From Pseudomonas saudiphocaensis (GTDB taxonomy: Bacteria > Pseudomonadota > Gammaproteobacteria > Pseudomonadales > Pseudomonadaceae), in the NCBI RefSeq assembly GCF_000756775.1, contig NZ_CCSF01000001.1, forward strand, positions 2,914,001 through 2,978,000: DNA of 64,000 nt. Reading direction: 5' to 3'. The notes below the pieces were generated by a model that was not told where the DNA came from, did not search any database, and saw nothing but the letters and a program-made list of their open reading frames with translations. Positions 9,620 through 17,266 of the stretch are shown here, piece by piece (the stretch's first letter is position 1; every line of letters starts with the position of its first letter). Position numbers and translations under genes: made by a program.

Positions 9620-10551
9620 GTACGCTGTTCGCCTTTCCGGGACAGGGTGCGCAGAAGCCAGGCATGCTGCAGCGCCTGCCGGATGAGCCGCAAATCGCCG
9701 AGGCTCTGAGCGAAGCCAGCGAAGTGCTGGGTACAGATGCCCTGGCGCTGGATACGGCCGAGGCCCTGGCTTCGACCCGTGCCGTGCAGCTCTGCCTGCT
9801 GATCGCGGGTGTGGCCGGTGCGCGCTTGCTGATGCGTGACGGACTGGAGCCGGACTATGTCGCCGGGCTGTCCATTGGCGCATACGCCGCCGCGGTGACT
9901 GCCGGTGCGCTGGAGTATGCCGATGCACTGCAGCTGGTGGCGATGCGCGGTGAGCTTATGCAGAACGCCTATCCCCAAGGCTACGGCATGACTGCAATCC
10001 TGGGCCTGGATCTCGGCCAGGTAGAGGGCCTGCTGGAGCAGGTTCATAGCCCGCAGATGCCGGTTCACCTGGCCAATATCAATGCCGACAATCAGCTCGT
10101 CATTGCCGGCAGCGATGCCGCCATGGCCGCGGTGGCGCAACGGGCAAAAGCCCTGGGTGCGTCCTGCGCCAGACGCCTGGCGGTTAGCGTGCCTTCCCAC
10201 AGTGCGCTGCTGGACCAACCGGGCGCAGAGCTGGCGGAGGCGTTCGCCAAGGTCAAGCTGCGTGCGCCGCGCCTGCGTTATCTCAGCAGTACCACCGCAC
10301 GGCCCATCGCCGACCCCGAGCGACTGCGCGATGACCTGGCCTTCAACATGTGCCGCATTGTCGACTGGCACGGGATCCTGCGCACTGCCTACGAGCGCGG
10401 GGTGCGCCTGCATATCGAACTGCCGCCGGGTTCGGTCCTTACCGGGCTGGCGCGACGGGTTTTCGAGCAGGGCACGCTGGTCGCCTTCGATGGCGCCCGG
10501 CTCGACACATTGAACGCTTTGCTGCGTAGGGAAGCAGGTCGTATCGAGTAG
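9616..10551 (+). CDS. mdcH: Malonyl-CoA:ACP transacylase of malonate decarboxylase
   Basis: 311 residues, FabD-like acyltransferase fold. It loads malonyl-CoA onto MdcC to prime the cycle. FPGQGAQKPGM at the N-terminus and GLSIGAYAA with nucleophile Ser86 are diagnostic. The second catalytic histidine is in SVPSHSALL. It is the last intact gene of the operon. After its TAG the same frame runs without a stop into the truncated permease gene, showing where a deletion joined the two. Confidence 0.94.
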   Translation: MSTLFAFPGQGAQKPGMLQRLPDEPQIAEALSEASEVLGTDALALDTAEALASTRAVQLCLLIAGVAGARLLMRDGLEPDYVAGLSIGAYAAAVTAGALEYADALQLVAMRGELMQNAYPQGYGMTAILGLDLGQVEGLLEQVHSPQMPVHLANINADNQLVIAGSDAAMAAVAQRAKALGASCARRLAVSVPSHSALLDQPGAELAEAFAKVKLRAPRLRYLSSTTARPIADPERLRDDLAFNMCRIVDWHGILRTAYERGVRLHIELPPGSVLTGLARRVFEQGTLVAFDGARLDTLNALLRREAGRIE

Positions 10552-10596
10552 AGCAGTAAGCGGAGCGGCTGCCATCATCCGCCCGAGCGATGTGGC

Positions 10597-11309
10597 TTCG
10601 CCATCATCGGCGCCACCATGTGGTTGTCCTACTGGCTCTCCGACAAGCTCACCAAAGGCCGTCTGCATGGCTCGGCCGTGGCCATCCTGATCGGCTTGCT
10701 GCTGTCCTACATCGGTGGCGTGGTAACCGGCGGACAGAAGGGGCTGGTGGATATCGCGCTGTTCTCGGGCATCGGCCTGCTCGGTGGCGCCATGCTGCGT
10801 GACTTCGCCATCGTTGCCACTGGTTTCGGGGTCAGCGTCGAAGAGCTCAAGCGCGCCGGCATGGTCGGCGTTCTGGCCCGTTCATCGGGGTGTTCTCCTC
10901 CTTCGTCGCGGGTGTTGGGGTTGCCATGGCTTTTGGCTACACGGATGCGGTTAGTCTCACCACCATCGGCGCTGGCGCGGTGACCTACATCGTCGGGCCG
11001 GTTACCGGCGCGGCAATCGGTGCCAGCTCAGAGGTGATGGCGCTGTCCATCGCCGCAGGTCTGGTCAAGGCCATCGTGGTGATGGTGGCTACGCCGTTCG
11101 TCGCGCCTTTGATCGGCCTGAACAACCCGCGCTCGGCGGTGATCTTCGGAGGCCTGATCGGCACCTCCAGCGGTGTCGCCGGCGGGCTGGCGGCAACGGA
11201 TGCCAGGCTGGTGCCGTACGGCTGTCTCACCGCTGCGTTCTACACCGCGCTGGGGTGCCTGCTGGGCCCGTCGCTGTTGTTCTTCATCATGCGCGGGATG
11301 ATTGGCTGA
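10597..11309 (+). pseudogene. mdcM: Decayed malonate permease subunit MdcM/MadM
   Basis: Two reading frames together cover nearly all of a MadM/MdcM-type permease: FAIIGATMWLSYWLSDKL to MVGVLA (10597 to about 10878), then VFSSFVAGVGVAMAFGYTD to the natural end ILFFIMRG-like tail at 11309. A one-base loss near 10879-10880 breaks the frame between them. The expected first 20 or so codons are missing, and the partner gene mdcL (MadL), normally just upstream, is absent. The 45 bases between the mdcH stop and the first recognisable codon have no known similarity. No ribosome-binding site precedes the ATG at 10618. A sequencing error could explain the frameshift but not the missing mdcL and 5' end. 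Confidence 0.85.
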
Positions 11310-11638
11310 GCCGAAAGATAGCTAACGCTCGACGTAAATCACAGCGCCCCCCCCCCCGGGGCGCGTTTGCGTTATCGGAAGTGCCCCGAAAGCAAGTCTT
11401 CCCGGTTTTAGTCGCCCCGGTTTTGCTGCCTGCGCGCGCGATTCCAAGCGCCCCTTGTTATTGCTATCCGCAGCGTCAGTGCACGGCTCTGGCACAGCCG
11501 AAAAGCCGCTGAAGGTGCGCGCCAGGAACGCCAAAAATCGGTCCAGAGCTGTCTAACTCAGGTATCCTGCGCCGGCCTTGTGTGCCGCTGAGTTTCCAGA
11601 AACTCGAAAATCCCAAAAATAATGAGGAACCTGCTCCC
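11310..11638. other. mdcM-cstA intergenic region
   Basis: 329 bases without a gene. It contains the C-rich hairpin described separately (11344-11364), then a region of repeated GCCCCGGTTTT-like stretches with no assigned role, and the cstA ribosome-binding purines (GAGGAA around 11622). No convincing sigma-70 promoter was picked out. Confidence 0.5.
11344..11368 (+). terminator. Hairpin terminator of the mdc operon with a poly-C loop
   Basis: GCGCCCC (11344-11350) pairs with GGGGCGC (11358-11364) and is followed by GTTT. The loop is seven further cytosines, giving a run of 11 C. It sits 35 bases after the mdcM end. The T tract is short, so termination may be weak. Confidence 0.55.
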
Positions 11639-13105
11639 ATGCTCCTTTTCTTCATCAGCCTTGCCATACTTGTTCTTGGCTACAAGTTCTACGGCCCGTT
11701 CGTTGAAAAACAGGCCGGCATAGACCCGACTGCCATCACCCCTCAGGAGCGTCTGCGCGATGGCGTGGACTATGTGCCTATCAGCCCCGCGCGCGCTTTC
11801 CTGATTCAGTTTCTCAACGTTGCCGGTGTCGGCCCCATCTTCGGCCCCATCCTGGGTGCGCTCTATGGTCCGATCGCGCTGGTCTGGATTGTGATCGGTA
11901 ACGTGATCGGCGGTGCGGTGCATGACTACTTCTCTGGTGTCATGAGCCTGAAGGAAGATGGCAAGAGCCTGCCGGAAATCGCCGGTCATTACTACAACGT
12001 GATCTTCAAGGGCTGCATGCTGGTGTTTACCGCCATGCTGCTGTTCTTTGTCGGCGTGGTGTTCATCATGAGCCCCGCCGGGCTGCTGAGTAACCTGTCC
12101 TTCTTCGAGGGCACCATTCTGGGTGGCAACACCTTTTGGGTACTGGTGATCCTCGGCTACTACTTCCTCGCTACCTTGCTGCCCATCGACAAGATCATCA
12201 CCAAACTGTATCCGCTGTTCGGCTTGCTGATGATCGTAATGACCATCCTGGTGGCCGTGGCGCTGCTGCTGGAGGCGCCTAACCTGCCGCAGGTGTCGGG
12301 GATCTTCGATTTCTTCGTGCATAACCATCAGGAGCACGATTTCCTCACTCCGAACCCCGACGGCCTGCCTGTTTGGCCACTGCTGTTCGTGACCATCACC
12401 TGTGGTGCTATCAGTGGTTTCCATTCCACTCAGTCGCCGATGATCGCCCGTTGTCTGACCAACGAGAAATACGCGCGTCCGGTGTTCTATGGCGCCATGA
12501 CCTGCGAGGGCATCGTCGCCTGCGTCTGGGCGCTGGCCGGCATTGCAGCCTTCCCTGGCGGCTATCCGGAACTGAAGGCCATGCTCGATCAGGGCGGCCC
12601 CGGCTTGGTGGTCAACCATGTCGCCACAAGCTACCTGGGCGTGTTCGGCGGTGTGATGGCGATTCTTGCGGTTGCGGTCTTCCCGATCACCTCCGGCGAT
12701 ACTGCCTTCCGTTCGCTACGCCTGACCATCATGGATGCGTTCAAGATTTCGCAGACAACCGTCAACCGGCTGGCCCTGGCTGCGCCGCTGCTGGGTGTGG
12801 CTTATCTGATGACCTTCCTGGACTTCTCGCTGATCTGGCGCTACTTCGCCTTCTCCAACATGCTGCTGTCCACCAGCGTGCTGTGGCTGGCGACCAAGTA
12901 CCTTTACGATCGCGGCGCTTTCCACTGGATCACCAGTGTTCCTGCTGCGGTAGGTACAGCCATCACGGTGGCTTACATCTCGACGGCGGGTATCGGCCTC
13001 AATCTGCCGATGGAGTACAGCAAGCCGATCGGTATCGCGGTGGCGGTAGTGTGCCTGATTGGCCTGGCCTTCAAGCACAGCAAGCGTCCTGCCGAGGCGG
13101 CGTGA
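11639..13105 (+). CDS. CstA-family carbon starvation/pyruvate-peptide transporter (short form)
   Basis: 488 residues with many membrane segments. The family motifs are GPIFGPILGALYGP, GNVIGGAVHDYFSGVMSLK, AISGFHSTQSPMIARC and FPITSGDTAFRSLRL. CstA/BtsT proteins import pyruvate or peptides during nutrient limitation. This is the shorter type, about 490 residues against 700 in E. coli CstA. An ATG at 11582 would add 19 non-hydrophobic residues; I prefer ATG 11639, where the first membrane helix begins immediately and GAGGAA lies upstream. It lies alone between the malonate and TRAP loci. The substrate cannot be read from sequence. Confidence 0.88.
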   Translation: MLLFFISLAILVLGYKFYGPFVEKQAGIDPTAITPQERLRDGVDYVPISPARAFLIQFLNVAGVGPIFGPILGALYGPIALVWIVIGNVIGGAVHDYFSGVMSLKEDGKSLPEIAGHYYNVIFKGCMLVFTAMLLFFVGVVFIMSPAGLLSNLSFFEGTILGGNTFWVLVILGYYFLATLLPIDKIITKLYPLFGLLMIVMTILVAVALLLEAPNLPQVSGIFDFFVHNHQEHDFLTPNPDGLPVWPLLFVTITCGAISGFHSTQSPMIARCLTNEKYARPVFYGAMTCEGIVACVWALAGIAAFPGGYPELKAMLDQGGPGLVVNHVATSYLGVFGGVMAILAVAVFPITSGDTAFRSLRLTIMDAFKISQTTVNRLALAAPLLGVAYLMTFLDFSLIWRYFAFSNMLLSTSVLWLATKYLYDRGAFHWITSVPAAVGTAITVAYISTAGIGLNLPMEYSKPIGIAVAVVCLIGLAFKHSKRPAEAA

Positions 13106-13110
13106 AACCT

Positions 13111-13143
13111 GGACCAGAGTGGCGAACCCTGCTGCTCTGGTCC
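13111..13143 (+). terminator. Hairpin after cstA
   Basis: GGACCAGAG (13111-13119) pairs perfectly with CTCTGGTCC (13135-13143), 5 bases after the cstA stop. It has a 15-base loop and no T tract, so it may be a weak terminator or RNA-stabilising stem. Confidence 0.45.
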
Positions 13144-13926
13144 TAGAAAAGATTTCGCGCTTTCTCCAAGAAGCGAGGGTTGGCGCCGGACTGGCAAGAT
13201 TGGGTGGTGCTGTCAGCTGGCTTAGCGTTTAGGCGATTACCAAGTGTGCTGAACCCTTCTGGTTTCCCCCCGGCCGAGTCACTTGACTCGCTACGCTCGC
13301 CCTTCGGGCCAGCCTGTGGCTGTTACTCCGCTTCGCTTCGTTGCTTTTGTCTGGCCAAGAGAAAGTAACCAAAGAGAAGGTCACCCCGACATCCGGGTCT
13401 GGCCTGCGGCCAGACTTCCCTCGCTCCGGTGCCGCTCTGGGGGCCGTCACGAAGGGACGTCCCTGTCCCTTCGCTCCTCGCTCGGCGTCCATGCCTCGCG
13501 TCCCCCTGAGCAACACCTCCACTCGGCCTCCTAACGGGAACGGGGTCCGAGTCGCCTGGAAGATCATTGGTTTTTGCTTGGCTTATCTTCTTTTTGTCGA
13601 ACCAATAGGCGCCACCAACCGCCCCTTTCAGGAGGGTGAGCGGAATCGTTGCGTAAGGGAGCGAGCCGCATGGATGCGGCGAGAGGCTTAAAGGGCCAGG
13701 GACGGCCCTTGTAAGCCGGCCCCTGAAGCAGCGGTGGAGCGAACGGACCCTGCGCGCAGCGCAGGGCCGCATGTAGGGGCAAGCGTTTTTGGTTACTTTT
13801 TTCGCGACTGAAAAAAGTAACTCGCCCAGCAGGGCGAAACCCGCACCATCAAGCAACTCGGCAAGCGCCCATGAAAGCGAAACTTTCATTCAGCACATAA
13901 AGTTGCCAGTCCGGTGCCAAGCCCCA
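13144..13926. repeat. Gene-free, repeat-like intergenic element
   Basis: About 780 bases without a believable gene; short open frames here have no codon pattern or ribosome-binding sites. The region is full of local palindromes. A 12-base pair of inverted arms, AAAGTAACCAAA (13362-13373) and TTTGGTTACTTT (13788-13799), brackets about 410 bases. A perfect 11-bp hairpin (13792-13802 with 13811-13821, 8-base loop) re-uses the right arm. Fragments of this style (AAAGTAACCAAA ... GGTTACTTTTTT) recur between genes in many pseudomonad genomes, to my recollection. I infer a dispersed non-coding element of unknown mobility; no transposase is present. Confidence 0.5.
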
Positions 13927-13944
13927 TGTAATGTCTAGAGCCAT

Positions 13945-13972
13945 AAAAAAGCGGGCTTCCGAAGAAGCCCGC
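13945..13972 (-). terminator. Rho-independent terminator of the TRAP operon
   Basis: GCGGGCTTC (13951-13959) pairs with GAAGCCCGC (13964-13972) over a CGAA loop. Six A on the plus strand at 13945-13950 give a U tract when transcribed on the minus strand. It lies 34 bases beyond the dctM stop. Confidence 0.85.
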
Positions 13973-14006
13973 CAATCGGCACACGGTCAGTGGTCAACAT
14001 CCAGTT

Positions 14007-15323
14007 CTAGATCGCTTCGCCCATCACATAGTCGGGCAGAATGGTGGCAATCTGCGGGAACAGGCACAGGATGATGATTGCCAGCACCATCACCAGGGCA
14101 TAGGGCAGCGCGCCCCAGAGGATCTCCCGGGTCGGCACCTGCGGCGCGATGCCGTTGATGACGAACAGGTTCAGCCCCAGCGGCGGGGTGATCAGGCCGA
14201 TCTCCATGTTGATGGTCAGCACCACCGCGAACCAGTAGGGATCGAAGCCAGCCTGCACCACGATGGGGAATAGCAGCGGCGCGGACATGACGATCACCGC
14301 CACCGGCGGCAGGAACATCCCGGCCACCAGCAGGAAGACGTTGATCACCGCCATCAGCACCCAGCGGTTCACCTCCAGGCTGGCGATGGTTTCGGCCAGC
14401 GACTGGGTGATGTACAGCGACGACAGCGCAAAGGCGAACAGTTCGGCGGAGGCGAGGATCATCATGATCATCACGCTTTCACGCATGCCGGAGCCGAAGA
14501 TGTCGCGGAAGGTGCCCATCTTGAACAGCCGGTAGGCCAGCACCACCACCACCAGCGTGAGCATCGCGCCGGCGCCGGCGGCCTCGGAAGGCGTGGCGAC
14601 GCCGCCGTACAGCACGTAGAGCACGCCGAGGATGATCAGCATCAGCGGCAGAATCCGTGGCAGCGCGGCCAGCTTGTCGCGCAGGCTGTAGTACACGCCC
14701 TCGGCGCCGAAGCGGAAGCCCTTGCGCCGTGCATCGATCATTGCCCAGGCCATGAACATCGCCGTCAGCATCAGTCCCGGCAGCACGCCGGCGAGGAACA
14801 GCCGGCCGATAGAGGTTTCCGTGGCGATGCCGTAGATGATCATGGTCACCGAGGGCGGCAGCAGAATCCCCAGCGTGCCGCCGGCGGCGATCGAACCGGT
14901 GGCGACCGAGGACGGGTAGCCGCGGTTGATCATCTCCGGGATGCCCAGCTTGCCGATGGCCGCGCATGTCGCGGGGCTGGAGCCGGTCATGCCCGAGAAC
15001 ACCGCACAGGCGCCGATGTTCGACAGCACCAGGCCGCCCGGCACCTTATACATCCAGCGATCCAGTGCGCGATACAGGTCGGCGCCGGCGGGCGTGCCGG
15101 CGACGATGGCGCCCATCAGCACGAACATCGGAATCGAAACGAAGGCCAGGTTGCCGATGCCGGCGAACATGGTTTCGGCGACCACACCGATGACCTCCGG
15201 GCCCATCGCCATAAACAGCCCGCCCATGGCCGCAAGCCCCAGGGCGAAGGCGATCGGCATGCCGGTGGCGAGAAAAACCAGCAAGCCGCAGATCAGCAGC
15301 GTACCTGCAAGGGTCGGGCTCAT
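14007..15323 (-). CDS. TRAP transporter large membrane subunit (DctM type)
   Basis: 438 residues, about 12 membrane segments. It is the ion-coupled permease of a tripartite ATP-independent periplasmic transporter. Family features are FVSIPMFVLMGAIVAG, CAVFSGMTGSSPATCAAIG, SIAAGGTLGILLPPSVTMIIYG and INMEIGLITPPLGLNLFV. The start is ATG at 15323 (MSPTLAGTLL), overlapping the dctQ stop by four bases (ATGA); longer upstream reading is the wrong frame of dctQ. The substrate is inferred to be malonate, from the adjacent MdcR-like regulator and the loss of mdcLM, but other dicarboxylates are possible. Confidence 0.93.
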   Translation of the reverse strand: MSPTLAGTLLICGLLVFLATGMPIAFALGLAAMGGLFMAMGPEVIGVVAETMFAGIGNLAFVSIPMFVLMGAIVAGTPAGADLYRALDRWMYKVPGGLVLSNIGACAVFSGMTGSSPATCAAIGKLGIPEMINRGYPSSVATGSIAAGGTLGILLPPSVTMIIYGIATETSIGRLFLAGVLPGLMLTAMFMAWAMIDARRKGFRFGAEGVYYSLRDKLAALPRILPLMLIILGVLYVLYGGVATPSEAAGAGAMLTLVVVVLAYRLFKMGTFRDIFGSGMRESVMIMMILASAELFAFALSSLYITQSLAETIASLEVNRWVLMAVINVFLLVAGMFLPPVAVIVMSAPLLFPIVVQAGFDPYWFAVVLTINMEIGLITPPLGLNLFVINGIAPQVPTREILWGALPYALVMVLAIIILCLFPQIATILPDYVMGEAI

Positions 15324-15889
15324 GGCGTTTCTCCCAGGCCCTGGCGGCTGTGCATGTTGTGGGCATTGTGCTGGGCCGCAGCGTCCTGCTGCAGCGAGCG
15401 GGCCAGTTCGGGGCGAATCATTTTCATCAGCTCCACCACGTATTGCAGGCAAAGTAGGCCGAAGCCCACCAGCATCGGCGTTGCGGGAATCCACAGCGGA
15501 ATGGCGGCGATGGTCGAGGTGGTCCAGCCGCCTTCCCAGGCTTCGTAGACATAGATGCCGCTGGCCACGCTCATCAGCAGGCAGAAGGTCAGCCCCAGCA
15601 CCGCGCCGAGGCACTGCATGCGTCGACGATTGGGTGTCGACAGCATCAGCTCGATCACATCGACGCCGACGTGGCCCTTCTTCATCAGCACGTAGGGTGC
15701 GCCGATGAAGATCGCCGCGGTAGCCGCGAACACCACCACCTCGGTCTGCCAGATGGTGGGCGCCCTGAACAGATAACGCATGAGGATCATCTGGCACATC
15801 ACGACCATAGCGATGATCAGCAGGAACACGGCGCTGATGCCTCCGAAGCGCGATAGCGCCTCGATGACGCTAATAAAACGTCTGGACAT
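15320..15889 (-). CDS. TRAP transporter small membrane subunit (DctQ type)
   Basis: 189 residues with four membrane segments, the usual DctQ layout. The family pattern includes MRYLFRAPTIWQTEVVVFAATAAIFIG and KKGHVGVDVIELML (residues about 37-82). It assists DctM and the binding protein in uptake. It sits between dctP and dctM; its stop is shared with the dctM start. An AGGAG element on the minus strand (15896-15900) is the ribosome-binding site. Confidence 0.9.
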   Translation of the reverse strand: MSRRFISVIEALSRFGGISAVFLLIIAMVVMCQMILMRYLFRAPTIWQTEVVVFAATAAIFIGAPYVLMKKGHVGVDVIELMLSTPNRRRMQCLGAVLGLTFCLLMSVASGIYVYEAWEGGWTTSTIAAIPLWIPATPMLVGFGLLCLQYVVELMKMIRPELARSLQQDAAAQHNAHNMHSRQGLGETP

Positions 15890-15906
15890 AACAAACTCCT
15901 GGGAGC

Positions 15907-15971
15907 CCGTGCCGTACAGCTGAAGGCACGGAGCAGGCTCGAACGCAGCGAAGGCCGCTCGGCAGCGGCCT
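15907..15971 (-). promoter_or_regulatory. Two hairpins between dctP and dctQ
   Basis: Two perfect stems lie in the 91-base gap: AGGCCGCT/AGCGGCCT (15952-15959 with 15964-15971, CGGC loop), 9 bases after the dctP stop, and CCGTGCC/GGCACGG (15907-15913 with 15925-15931). Such stems often stabilise the upstream message or partly terminate. That would give more binding protein than permease, which is inference here. Confidence 0.5.
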
Positions 15972-15980
15972 GGGTGGGCA

Positions 15981-16973
15981 TCACTGCACGGCGAGTGCCT
16001 TGTCCAGCAGCTCCTTGCCGCCTTTCACCTTCTCGGCGAAATATTGATAGGAAGACTCGCGGGCGACCTGCATCCAGGCGTCGTGTTGCTCCTTGCTCAG
16101 GCTCACCACCTCGACGCCGGCCTTGGTAAAGGTCTCCTTCATGCGCGTTTCGCCCTTGGGTCCTTCCTCAGCGAAATAAGCCTCAGCTTTCTTCGCGGCG
16201 GCCAGCATGGCCTGCTGCTGTTCCGGAGTCAGGCGCTCGAAGCTGCGCTTGGAAATCAGCACCGGCTCGTACATGAACCACAGGGCGTTATCGCCTGGGG
16301 CAGTCAGGCATTTCACCTGCTCGTACAGACGGTAGGAAACGAAGCTGTCGTTGGAGGTGTTGGCGGCGTCCAGCACGCCGGTCTGCATGCCCGTGTAGAT
16401 TTCCGATGACGGCATCGAAGAGATCGAGGCACCCGCGGCTGCCAGCATGTTTTCAAACGCCGGCCCGGCGGCACGAATCACCTGGCCCTTGATGGTTTCC
16501 GGCGAGGTGATGCACTGCTTCTTGGAGGCGAAACCGCCGGCCAGCCAGGCGTCGGCAAGGATAATCGCGCCATTTTTCTCGGCTATCGCGTGGATTTCCT
16601 TAATGAAGTCGGACTGGTTCAGACGCTGGGCATGCTCGTAGTTCTTGACCAGCCCCGGCATCAGCGTGGCGGAAAACTGGGGCACGCGGCCGGAGGCGTA
16701 ATCGAGCGGCAGGGCGGTCATGTCGAGTTGACCGCGAGTCAAGGCGCCCCATTGCTCGTTGGCCTTGTACAGGGAGGATGCAGGGTAGATCTGGATCTTC
16801 AGGCCGACGTCGGCAGCAGCCACTTCGCGGGCGATGATCTGCACCATCTCATCGCGCGGGTCGCCCTGGTTGCCGGGGAACTGGTGGGATGCACGCAAGA
16901 CGGTTTCGGCGAAGCTGGGGATGCTGGCGGCCAGCAACGCGGCCGCAACCGAGGTACGGATTAGGGCTTTCAT
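15981..16973 (-). CDS. TRAP transporter periplasmic substrate-binding protein (DctP type)
   Basis: 330 residues. The signal peptide MKALIRTSVAAALLAASIPSFA is clear, with likely cleavage after Ala22. The mature part has the TRAP-SBP pattern, including VLRASHQFPG, AAGPAFENMLAAAGA with the conserved Arg just before it, and SSEIYTGMQTGVLDAAN. That arginine normally salt-bridges the substrate carboxylate. Extra in-frame codons upstream to 17021 are not signal-like, so ATG 16973 is the start. First gene of dctPQM, with the regulator gene immediately upstream on the same strand. Confidence 0.93.
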   Translation of the reverse strand: MKALIRTSVAAALLAASIPSFAETVLRASHQFPGNQGDPRDEMVQIIAREVAAADVGLKIQIYPASSLYKANEQWGALTRGQLDMTALPLDYASGRVPQFSATLMPGLVKNYEHAQRLNQSDFIKEIHAIAEKNGAIILADAWLAGGFASKKQCITSPETIKGQVIRAAGPAFENMLAAAGASISSMPSSEIYTGMQTGVLDAANTSNDSFVSYRLYEQVKCLTAPGDNALWFMYEPVLISKRSFERLTPEQQQAMLAAAKKAEAYFAEEGPKGETRMKETFTKAGVEVVSLSKEQHDAWMQVARESSYQYFAEKVKGGKELLDKALAVQ

Positions 16974-17266
16974 TTGGCATACTCCTGGATCGACATTCGA
17001 GCCGCGGCAGCGGCCCATCATTATTTTTATTGCGTCTACGGAATTTCTTGTTGTTATCGCGGGCGACCTTGCCCGAGCCGAGTGTCAAGCTAGCTTGTGC
17101 TGAAAGGCAGATCAATTAAGAGATATCTGCCAACGTTACGGTTGGGTTAACGATTCCGAAGCCGGTTTCGCTCGGTTTTGGCAGCGCGGCCCGAATGCTG
17201 CGCGGCATGCCGCCTGACCGTTTCGCCTGGTCCTGGGTTGCTGAACATATTCGTAGCGGTGGGCAA
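16974..17266 (-). promoter_or_regulatory. Region between the MdcR-like gene and dctP, with a candidate operator
   Basis: 293 bases that must hold the dctPQM promoter. On the minus strand positions 17151-17135 read GTTA-N8-GTAAC, a 17-base near-palindrome matching the arrangement of the GTTAC-N7-GTAAC element before mdcA. It is about 160 bases upstream of dctP. Shared control of malonate breakdown and uptake by the adjacent LysR protein is the inference. Confidence 0.4.

Noticed and set aside
8180-9928. Long minus-strand open frame opposite mdcE, mdcG and mdcH
   Set aside because: Antisense to intact, overlapping mdc genes; composition is typical of an opposite-strand shadow.
13180-13889. Several open frames of 60-190 codons in the cstA-dctM gap
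   Set aside because: They overlap one another on both strands within palindromic repeat-like sequence and lack ribosome-binding sites.
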